Of a stretch of DNA of 64,000 nt, positions 7,585 through 18,500 are shown piece after piece (the stretch's first letter is position 1; each line of letters begins with the position of its first letter). Origin of the DNA: Cellulomonas sp. PhB150. GTDB lineage: Bacteria > Actinomycetota > Actinomycetes > Actinomycetales > Cellulomonadaceae. The DNA is taken from positions 434,001 through 498,000 of the forward strand of contig NZ_RKHX01000003.1 in assembly GCF_003755175.1 (NCBI RefSeq), read 5' to 3'. The position numbers and the translations under genes were made by a program. The notes beneath the pieces were generated by a model. That model had not been told where the DNA came from. It searched no databases and saw only the letters and a list, made by a program, of their open reading frames with translations.

Positions 7585-8706
7585 CTACCGAGGACGACGG
7601 TAGAAGGGAAGGGGCACCACGCGCACCTGTTCTCCACGGCCGCGCACGTCGACGAGCAGCTCGGTGCCCTCGGCCGAGTGCTTCGGGGAGACGTAGGCCA
7701 TGGCGACCGGGTGGCCGAGCGTGGGCGAGGGGGCGCCGGACGTGACCTCGCCGACCACCTCGCCGGCCGGCGTGGTGACGGGGTAGCCGTGCCTGGCCGC
7801 TCGTCGGCCCAGGCCCTGCAGCCCGACGAGCTGGCGCGTGGGCTGCGCCTCGCCGCGCGCGGCGAGGGCCTCGCGGCCGACGAAGGGCACGGGGTTCCCC
7901 TCGTCGTCCACCTTGTCGAGCTTGACCACGCGGCCCAGCCCGGCGTCGTGCGGGGTGGTCGTGCGGTCGAGCTCGTTGCCGTACAACGGCATCCCGGCCT
8001 CGAGGCGCAGGCTGTCGCGCGCCGAGAGCCCGGCGGGGACCAGGCCGAGCGGCGTGCCGGCCTCGAGGAGCGCGGCCCACAGCGTGGGAGCCTGCTCGGC
8101 GGGCACGAACAGCTCGAAGCCGTCCTCGCCCGTGTACCCGGTGCGGGCGACGAGCGCGTCGATGCCCGCGACCGTCGCGTCGACCGCGGCGTAGTACTTC
8201 AGCGCGCTCACGGCGTCGGCCTGCGGGGTCAGGGACGTGACGATCTGCTCGGCGAGCGGGCCCTGCACGGCGACGAGCGCGGTGGTGAGCGACTGGTCGT
8301 CCAGCGTCGCGTCGCCGGCCAGCCGCTCGACGAGCGCGTCGCGGACGACGTCGACGTTGGAGGCGTTGGCGACGACGAGGTAGCGGTCCTGCGTGAGCCG
8401 GTAGACGACGAGGTCGTCGATGACGCCCCCGTCCTCCGCGCAGATCATCGTGTAGCGGGCGCGACCCGGCGCGAGCGCCGAGAGGTTCCCGACGAGAGCG
8501 CCGTCCAGCGCGCGCCCGGCGTCAGGGCCGCTGATCTCGAGCTCACCCATGTGCGACAGGTCGAACAGGCCGGCCGCGGTGCGCACCGCCTGGTGCTCGG
8601 CGATGTCCGAGGAGTAGCGCAGCGGCATCTGCCAGCCGGCGAAGCTCGTCAGCGCGGCACCCAGCGCGACGTGCTCGTCGTGCAGCGGGGACAGGACGTC
8701 GGTCAT
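7585..8706 (-). CDS. gcvT: aminomethyltransferase (glycine cleavage T protein)
   Basis: Transfers the methylene group from aminomethyl-lipoyl GcvH to tetrahydrofolate, releasing ammonia. It has 373 residues, with LSHMGELEISGPDA, the RYTMICAEDGGVIDDL block and the ARTGYTGEDGFELF motif typical of GcvT. The start at 8706 is chosen because AAGGAG sits 6 nt upstream. An alternative ATG at 8733 forms an ATGA overlap with the gcvP stop but has no ribosome site. Second gene of the gcv operon. Confidence 0.95.
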   Translation of the reverse strand: MTDVLSPLHDEHVALGAALTSFAGWQMPLRYSSDIAEHQAVRTAAGLFDLSHMGELEISGPDAGRALDGALVGNLSALAPGRARYTMICAEDGGVIDDLVVYRLTQDRYLVVANASNVDVVRDALVERLAGDATLDDQSLTTALVAVQGPLAEQIVTSLTPQADAVSALKYYAAVDATVAGIDALVARTGYTGEDGFELFVPAEQAPTLWAALLEAGTPLGLVPAGLSARDSLRLEAGMPLYGNELDRTTTPHDAGLGRVVKLDKVDDEGNPVPFVGREALAARGEAQPTRQLVGLQGLGRRAARHGYPVTTPAGEVVGEVTSGAPSPTLGHPVAMAYVSPKHSAEGTELLVDVRGRGEQVRVVPLPFYRRPR

Positions 8707-8729
8707 CTCGGTCTCCTTCACAGCGTCGG

Positions 8730-11678
<2,949 letters not shown>

Positions 11679-11714
11679 GTGCTGCTCCGCTGGGGGCTCG
11701 CCCGACTGACGTCG

Positions 11715-11955
11715 GGGCGGACGGTGGGCTCCCCGCTCTGTCATCCGTGTGCGGGCACACGACCTGAGAGTTTTGCCGGTCCGCCACGCCCTCTCGGGGC
11801 TTCGGGGCGCGCCGGCTTGCACCGTCGGTGGGCCCGTCGCCGGGCCGCTTTCCAGAGTTGCCTCGCCGCGGCGGTACAGGGGCCTGAGAGTTTCCCGGGG
11901 AGGTTTCTCCTTCGGCGTCCCGCTACACGCGCGGGATCTCTCCCGCCGCGGTTCG
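11715..11955 (-). promoter_or_regulatory. tandem glycine riboswitch upstream of gcvP
   Basis: Read on the minus strand, two glycine aptamers are recognisable. The first has GGGAGAGATC, then CGCCGAAGGAGAAACC and GGGAAACTCTCAGGC. The second has CACCGACGGTGCAAGCC and GGCAAAACTCTCAGGT, followed by a GC-rich 3' segment up to about 11715. Two copies of the diagnostic AACTCTCAGG element in tandem before gcvP are characteristic of the class. Glycine binding is expected to switch the operon on. Boundaries are approximate. Confidence 0.9.
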
Positions 11956-12016
11956 AGCAGCGTGTTCAGTTGTCCGGCCAGGGTACCGGGCGCGGGCGCC
12001 GGCCGTCGCGGGTGTG

Positions 12017-12622
12017 TCAGTGGGTGGTTGCGTGCGCTCGCAGGCGATCCGCCAGCTGCTCGACCTGGAGCTCGCTCGCGCCGGCGATCCCGCCCGAGAG
12101 CTGGCGGCTCGGGCACAGGACGAGCGCCACGCCACTGTGGACGGTCACCGCGAGGCCGTTCATGACCATGGTGCCCGCCTGGGCGCGCGTGCCCGTCACC
12201 TGCACCACGTCCCGCCACGGCAGGGCGAGCAGGCGGACCGGCGGCTTGCCGCCGTCCCAGAGCTCGACGCCCTCGCCCGACCAGGCAAGCACGATCGCGT
12301 CGCCCGACCCCTGGGGGAGCGGCTTGGTCGCGCCGAGCTCCCGCAGGGCATCGCCCAGCGTCCCGTCGGCCCACGCGGCGGCCAGGTCCCACCCCGGGCG
12401 CTCCTGGGCGACGCGGCGCACCCGGCGATGGTTCGCGCGGGTGATCGGCACGACGATCGCCGTCACGATCACCGCGAGGACCACGACCGTGATCGCCGCG
12501 ACGAGCAGCGCGTGAGCCCGCTCGTCGGGCGCCGCGCGACCGACGGACACCGCTAGGGTCACCAGGCCGATCGCGCTCACGAGCGCGGCCGGAAGCAGCC
12601 AGGGCGGACGTGCCTTGCCCAT
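12017..12622 (-). CDS. hypothetical membrane protein, 201 aa
   Basis: Unrecognised protein with two predicted membrane helices near the N-terminus ([19 protein letters not shown] and a second around [20 protein letters not shown]), then a basic loop (RANHRRVRR) and a soluble domain of about 130 residues with beta-type character ([26 protein letters not shown]), possibly a PH-like or bPH fold. The ATG at 12622 has GAGGAG five nt upstream, better than a GTG two codons earlier. It lies 89 bp downstream of the type VII secretion genes on the same strand, so it could be a tail-end gene of that locus or unrelated. Confidence 0.7.
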   Translation of the reverse strand: MGKARPPWLLPAALVSAIGLVTLAVSVGRAAPDERAHALLVAAITVVVLAVIVTAIVVPITRANHRRVRRVAQERPGWDLAAAWADGTLGDALRELGATKPLPQGSGDAIVLAWSGEGVELWDGGKPPVRLLALPWRDVVQVTGTRAQAGTMVMNGLAVTVHSGVALVLCPSRQLSGGIAGASELQVEQLADRLRAHATTH

Positions 12623-12711
12623 CGTCACTCCTCACGTCGCGTCACCCACGTCGGGCCTGGTCACGGTACGCGGGGAAGCTGTCGCGTCTGTCGTCACGCG
12701 CCGCCACCGGA

Positions 12712-13368
12712 TCAGCGCCGTGGCACGGATCCGCCGGCGCGCCGCAGGTGCTCCACGAGAGTGTCGACCTCGCGGGCGCTGGCCCCGGTGGAGGCGTCGA
12801 CCGTGTCGACGATGGTGTCGAAGAGCTCGAGGAACGCGTCGGCCGCCTCGACGAGAGGGGTGCTGAACGTGAGCAGGACGATCTCGGCGGCGCCGGGAAG
12901 GTCGAGCCAGTAGTCGGCGCGGAAGACCCGGGTGTCAGGCGCAGGTTCGCGGGCGGTCGCGCGATCGACCCACGTCCGGCGCAGCACGGACCCCCGATCG
13001 GCGACCACCAGCTCGAGGCCGTCCGACGGCAACGGCGCGAAGGCTCGCTCAAGCGAGTGCAGCTCGCCGCCCCCCGAGCGCGGGAGCCGGTACGCCGCGA
13101 GCGCCGCGGGGAGGCGAGCCTCGCCGACCTGCATGAGCGAGATCGCGAGCAGGAACGCGCCCGCCCGGGCCGCGTCCCTCGCCTGCTTGCCCAGCGCGGT
13201 GCGAATCTCGGCGCGCAGCGCGGCCCGGTCGTCAGCGCGGCCCACCTGCCGGGCGACCAGCGCGGCGATCGAGCGCTCACGGGCGGGCTCGGAGGCCACG
13301 TCGACGATCCACCAGTCGTCCGGGAGGTACAGGGCGATCGGTGTCGGCTCCAGCGCGCTCCCGGTCAT
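12712..13368 (-). CDS. type VII secretion-associated partner protein (chaperone or immunity candidate), 218 aa
   Basis: Soluble protein without signal peptide or membrane helix. Visible segments are YLPDDWWIVDVASEPARERS, a charged helical stretch (LVARQVGRADDRAALRAEI), a central beta-rich part, and a C-terminal helix. Its ATG overlaps the stop of the preceding large effector gene (ATGA), so the two proteins are translationally coupled and probably made in fixed ratio. Proteins of this style beside actinobacterial type VII genes could be effector-specific chaperones (the EspG role) or immunity proteins. Sequence alone does not decide. No catalytic motif was recognised. Confidence 0.75.
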   Translation of the reverse strand: MTGSALEPTPIALYLPDDWWIVDVASEPARERSIAALVARQVGRADDRAALRAEIRTALGKQARDAARAGAFLLAISLMQVGEARLPAALAAYRLPRSGGGELHSLERAFAPLPSDGLELVVADRGSVLRRTWVDRATAREPAPDTRVFRADYWLDLPGAAEIVLLTFSTPLVEAADAFLELFDTIVDTVDASTGASAREVDTLVEHLRRAGGSVPRR

Positions 13369-14840
13369 CGGCCCGGCGCCACGTCGAGGACCCGTCGGGC
13401 GTCGCCGTCCTGGTGGACGTTCCACAGGCTCTGCCCCGCGTGGTAGCCACCCGGGGCGTAGTTGTCGGTGTCGAACGCCCAGTCGGAGAAGTCCTGCGGA
13501 CCGAACAATGCGTCGGACGCGGTCACGCCGTAGGCCCCGGCGGCCGCGCGTCGCCAGCGCAGGGATCGTCGGACCGCGTCTGCCGTACTGGCAGAGACAT
13601 CCAGGAGGTTCGGCGAGATCGCGTTGACCGCGTGGAGGTCCTTCGCGAGCGCGGGGTCGCCGAGCATGCGGACGGCGAACGTCGCCCCGCGGCTGTCGGC
13701 CCACCACTCGCGCAGGGTCTTGGACCCGGTGATCGAGCGGCCGTCGCGGTAGGCCCTGAACTCGATGCGTGGATCCAGTGCGTCCTTGAAGGCGGCTCGA
13801 CCGCTCGCCGACCCCATCGCTTCGGTGGCCTCGTGGCGGCTCAGGGTGGACGCGGGGCCGCCGGCCAGGTTCTGGATGACGTCCCACGAGCTGCCGCCGC
13901 CCGGAGCACCGGGCGGGCGCGACCCCGGGGGCCTCGAGGCGATCAGGCCGGCTTCTCGCCGGGCCGTCCCGGCCGCGGCTCGCGTGGTGGTGCGCGCCAT
14001 CGTCCCCACGCCCTTGCCCAGACCACCGGGGATCAGGCCGGCCGCATCCCAGACGACGTCTCCCCAGGTCACGTCGTCGTCCGAGATGGCCAGGACGATG
14101 TCCGCTGCCAGCTTCACCGCCGCCGCCAAGAGGGCCGCGAGCGCGAACAGCTCGCCGAGCCCCGGCACCCAGCAGAACACCAGTGCCAGCAGTCCGCAGA
14201 CGTTGGCGACCACGTCGGCGACCGCGGCGATCGTCGTCAGCACCGCCTTGCCCCAGTCCTGCCACCACCCGTCGTCGAGCCCGTCGTGCAGGGCACCGCG
14301 GATCGCGGTCGCCGCGGTCTCGGCGGCCGCGTCGCGCGCCAGCACCGCGCGCTCGAGGTCGGCTCGCGCTGCATCCAGGGCACGGTCGGCGCCGTCCTGG
14401 TCGGCCCGTGCTCGCTCGAGGTCCCGGGTCCTGGCGGGCAGGTCGTCGGGTGTGGACACCTCGAGGGCGGCCCGGGCCGCGACGACGCGAGCATCGGCGT
14501 CCTGGCGGTCCTCGTCGGCGCTCCGCCCGGCCCGCAACGCGGCGTGGGCAGCACCCTGTGCCGCGTCCAGCCGGACGGCGTACGCACCCAGGGCCCGCCC
14601 GACGACTGCGTACCGCCCACGGGCGCGGCCGATCTGGTCGGCGACGTCACCGGCCTTGGTCGCGATGGCCTCGACCGCCTCGGAGACGTCGTGGCGCTGT
14701 GCGGCGATCTCTCGCAGTCGGCCCGCCGCAGTGGCGATGGCGAGCGCGACGTCCTCGTACCGCTCCGACGCCCGGCGCACGACGCGCGGGTCACCCGGCA
14801 CGGGATCGGCGGGCGCGAGGGGGAACCACGACTCGCTCAC
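13365..14840 (-). CDS. putative type VII-secreted effector, polymorphic-toxin-like, 491 aa
   Basis: Three parts are visible. The N-terminal ~200 residues are helical and coiled-coil-like, and start SESWFPLAPADPVPGDP, resembling the type VII secretion signal domain of large actinobacterial effectors. Next is a hydrophobic stretch (about residues 210-265, with VANVCGLLALVFCWVPGLGE) that could insert into membranes. A Pro/Gly linker (RPPGSRPPGAPGGG) then leads to a C-terminal ~160-residue domain with no motif recognised here. The GTG start overlaps the upstream WXG-like gene stop (GTGA), and the 3' end overlaps the partner gene. Layout suggests signal, translocation and payload modules. Toxicity is inference, and it could instead be a structural secreted protein. 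Confidence 0.78.
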   Translation of the reverse strand: MSESWFPLAPADPVPGDPRVVRRASERYEDVALAIATAAGRLREIAAQRHDVSEAVEAIATKAGDVADQIGRARGRYAVVGRALGAYAVRLDAAQGAAHAALRAGRSADEDRQDADARVVAARAALEVSTPDDLPARTRDLERARADQDGADRALDAARADLERAVLARDAAAETAATAIRGALHDGLDDGWWQDWGKAVLTTIAAVADVVANVCGLLALVFCWVPGLGELFALAALLAAAVKLAADIVLAISDDDVTWGDVVWDAAGLIPGGLGKGVGTMARTTTRAAAGTARREAGLIASRPPGSRPPGAPGGGSSWDVIQNLAGGPASTLSRHEATEAMGSASGRAAFKDALDPRIEFRAYRDGRSITGSKTLREWWADSRGATFAVRMLGDPALAKDLHAVNAISPNLLDVSASTADAVRRSLRWRRAAAGAYGVTASDALFGPQDFSDWAFDTDNYAPGGYHAGQSLWNVHQDGDARRVLDVAPGR

Positions 14841-15127
14841 GCGTCCCCCCGCAGCACCGCGGCGAACTGCAGGTCGAGGTCCTCGAACGCGCCGCCGATC
14901 CCCTCGCACGACCGTGCCAGCTCGGCCACGCCCTGGACCATGTCCGCGCGCCGGTCGTCCCAGCCGTGCGCGAAGTCCCGGATCGCGCCGGCCAGCTCGT
15001 CGTGCCCGACATCCTCAGCGACTGCGTCGCTGCGTGCGTCCGCGGCGTCGAACTCCTCCGCGACGGACCGCAGCGCCGTGCCGGCCTCGCGCAGGCCGTC
15101 GGTGTCGACGATCAACCGGTCGCCCAT
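14837..15127 (-). CDS. WXG100-like type VII secretion substrate, 96 aa
   Basis: Small helical-hairpin protein of ESAT-6/CFP-10 size. The turn region reads DFAHGWDDRRADM, so the Trp is kept while the Gly of the classic W-x-G is replaced. A long second helix rich in Ala/Gly/Leu follows (VQGVAELARSCEGIGGAFED). It lies 25 bp after the other WXG100-like gene and overlaps the effector start by 4 bp. It probably forms a heterodimer with the 98-residue partner, or docks on the effector N-terminus for export through the FHA-FtsK ATPase. Confidence 0.85.
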   Translation of the reverse strand: MGDRLIVDTDGLREAGTALRSVAEEFDAADARSDAVAEDVGHDELAGAIRDFAHGWDDRRADMVQGVAELARSCEGIGGAFEDLDLQFAAVLRGDA

Positions 15128-15152
15128 GCCTCGCCCCCTCGTCGGCCGTGCG

Positions 15153-15449
15153 TCAGCCGCGCAGTGCGGACGCGAGCTGCTTGTCCGTGTCCTCGAGGGC
15201 GTCCGACGCCTTGCGCAGGTAGTCGCCGAGGCTCGACAGACCGCCCATCAGCTCGGTCGCCCCGTGCGTGAACTTCCGGTAGGACTCCCCGAACGTCACC
15301 GAGGCCTGGTCGGTGACGAATCCCGAGGAGATCAGCCCCTCGATGAAGCCCTTGAGCTCGTTGAGCTTGGTGGTGATGTCGTCCTGACCCGTGCTGAGCC
15401 GCGTCGCCGCGTCACGCATCTCGGAGTAGGAGACGTCGAGGTTGGCCAT
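15153..15449 (-). CDS. WXG100-family protein, EsxA-like, 98 aa
   Basis: Helical-hairpin protein of 98 residues. Helix 1 contains YSEMRDAATRLSTGQDDITT, the turn is GLISSGFVTDQAS in place of W-x-G, and helix 2 contains TFGESYRKFTHGATELMGGL. The FVTDQAS turn with a following F-x-x-x-Y/F pattern is common in EsxA-type proteins of Gram-positive type VII systems. The ATG is preceded by GGGAGGAACC. It lies between the secretion ATPase gene and the second WXG-like gene, in one transcription unit. Confidence 0.9.
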   Translation of the reverse strand: MANLDVSYSEMRDAATRLSTGQDDITTKLNELKGFIEGLISSGFVTDQASVTFGESYRKFTHGATELMGGLSSLGDYLRKASDALEDTDKQLASALRG

Positions 15450-15539
15450 GGTTCCTCCCGGTGGTCCGTGCGGCGGAGGTCTCCGCCTGGCTGCACCGTA
15501 GGAGAGTTCGCGTCCGCTTCGTCCCGGTTTTCCACAGCC

Positions 15540-18500
15540 CTACCCGGGGACGGCCACCTGCACCCGGTGCTGGCGCCCGGCCTCGACGTAGACGCCGCGT
15601 CCCGGGGGGAACTCGGCGCGGGCGATGCGCGGGAAAGCCGTGCGGAACAGGGCGTCGCCGTCCAGCGAGTCGGGCTGCAGGACGAGGCCCCGGCGGCCGG
15701 CGCGCACGTCCGCGACGAGCGGCCACGATGATCCCCACGCGCTCGTCTCGGCCTCGGCGACGACCAGGTGGTCACCCCGCCGGGCAGCGCGGACGACGTC
15801 CGTGAGCGGCTGCTCGGCCGGGCCGCCGAGGAAGTCGCCCAGACCCTCGACGATGATGACGACGAGCCGGTCCGGCCTCGACAGCGAGGGCAGGATCGCG
15901 CGGGCGAGCGCGGCCGCGTCGTCGGCGTCGAGCGCCACGTCGGTCCAGCCCGCCGCCGCGTGCACGGGCGACCGCCGGTTGCCCACGTAGTAACGCGGCG
16001 TGCCCGGCGACCAGCGGCGCAGCGCCTCGGCGATCGCGCCGAGGGCCGTCGTCCTGCCGCTCCCTGGCAGTCCCGCGAGCACGAAGGTGCCGCGCGGCGT
16101 GAATCCCAGCGGCTGCAGGGTGTCGTCGGCGACGCCGAGGACCGGCAGGCCGTCGACCTCCACGGGCAGGTCCGCCTGCGCGACGAACGTCGGAAGGCGA
16201 CGCACGGCCTCCGGCGGGCGATCCCGTCGCACCCGGGCGGCGAGGGCCACGAGTGCCCGGGCCTGCTCCGCGGGGCTCGCGGCCGCGCCGGGGACGGCCA
16301 CCTGGAGCTCGTCGACCTCGCCGGAGAACACGCCGCGGCCCGGTGGGGACGCGGGGCCGAGCACGTCCTTGGGGATCCCGAGCACGCCGTACGCGGACTC
16401 GTCGGCCTGCCGGAGCACGAGCCGGCGCTGCACGCTGCCCGACAGCGAGGTCGGCAGCGCCCCCGGCCTCTCGGCGGACATCGCCACGTGGATGCCGAGC
16501 GGCCGGCCCTCGACGACGATGCGCTGGAACGCGGCCCACGCGCCGGTGCGCCCGGCATCCGCCTCGTAGGCTTCGCGGAAGGCGGCCAGGCCGTCCACGA
16601 GGAGCAGCACCCGTGGCTCGTCGGGCCGACCCGCGAGGGCTCGGTACTCGGTGAGCGTCCCCGCGCGCGCCGCGGCGAACCGGGTGGCCCGCTCGTCGAG
16701 CTGGTCGCGGAGGCGGCGGAGCAGGCGGACCGTGCGCTCGGTGTCGGCGCCGTCGATCACCGCACCGACGTGCGGCAGGACGTCGAGCATCGCGAGCCCG
16801 CCCGACCCGTGGTCGAGGCCGTAGACGTGGGCGTTCTCGCCGGCCGCGGACGCGGCAACGGTCCGCAGCAGGGTCGACTTCCCCGATCCTCCCGTACCGA
16901 GCACGGCGAGGCAGCCGTCCTCGTCGGGCCGCCAGCACACGACGTGCTGCTCCTGCTGAGCGGGACGGTCGGCGATGCCCAGCACGATCCCGTCGAGCGC
17001 TGCCTCGAGGCCGACGACGGCCGGCAGCTCGGGGAGCCAGGGCCGACGCGGGGGCGGGATGTCGAGCGCGGCCGCGCGGACGGTCGCCACGACCCTCGCG
17101 ATGTCCGTGGGCGTGTCGTCGTCGGGCTCGCTGACGACGGGCGCGACGTCCCACGGGACGGCCGGGCCGAACGCGAGCGACTCGATGCGCACGGTCGGCC
17201 GCCGGGGGGCGCCACCGGAGCGCGCGGACGGGTACGCCGACTGGAACATCGACACGCGCCCGGGCCCTGTCCGCACCGCCGCGCGCCCGGGGAGCCCGGG
17301 GTCGAAGCCCGCCGCGAGCGCGGACCCGAGCACGTCGGTCGAGTCGTGCTCGTCGGCCATCCGCAGCGCCACGCGCAGGTTCGTGTTCGCGCGCAGGTTG
17401 TCCTTGATGACACCGGCCGGACGCTGGGTCGCGAGGATCAGGTGCAGACCGAGCGACCGGCCGCGCTGAGCGACGTCGACGACCCCGTCGACGAACTCCG
17501 GCACCTCGGCGACCAGCGCGGCGAACTCGTCGACCACGATGACCAGCGCCGGCGGCGTCTCCGGGTCGCCGCTGCGCTCGAGCTCGAGCAGGTCCTTGAC
17601 GCCCTTGCGGTTGAACAGGTGCTCGCGCCGCCGCAGCTCCGCCCGCAGCGAGGCGAGCGCGCGGCGGACCAGGGGCGGCGACAGGTCCGTGACGAGGCCG
17701 ACGCAGTGCGGCAGGTCCACGCAGTCGGCGAAAGCTGCGCCGCCCTTGTAGTCGACGAGCAGGAACGTCACCCGGTCGGGGCTGTGGGCGGTCGCCAGCC
17801 CGAGCACCCACGCCTGCAGGAGCTCGCTCTTGCCCGCGCCGGTCGTCCCACCCACGAGGGCGTGCGGCCCCTGGGCACGCAGGTCGAGCACGAACTGGCC
17901 GCCGGACCCGAGCCCGACGAGCGCTCGCAGCCCGGCGTCGCGCCGCCGCCGGACCGGCGGCCCGTCCCGATCGAGGACCGACCCGGTCTCTCGCCACACC
18001 TCCAGGACCGCCGCCGGGCTCTCGGCGACCTCCGCGCCGGCCAGCGCGACGAAGCCGACGCTGCGCGGGAGGTCGGTCTCGTCGATCACCGGGGCGCCCG
18101 AGTCGACCACTGCCGCGAGTCCGCGCGCGAAGTCGGTGGCCTCGTCGGTCCCGACCCGTTCGACGGCCGCGTCCACCCGCGCGCCGTCCGCGACGGTCCC
18201 GACGCACCACGAGCCATCCGCCGCTCCGGCGACGAAGGCTCGGCAGGCGGCAGGCAGCCGGTCGACGACGTCGGCGCGCCACAGCACGTGGACGCCGACG
18301 GCAGGACCGGTCTCGGCGAGCCTGACGAGCCGGCCTCGGTCCGCGAGCGCGTCGTCCTCGACGACCAGCAGGACCGCTGGCAGCACCCCGCTCGACGCCC
18401 CACGCGCCGCGACCACTTCCTCCGCGCTCGTGACCAGCACGGATGCAGCCGCCGGGTGCGCGGCCAGGTGTGGACCGCCGAGCGGGCTGTGCGCGGACTC

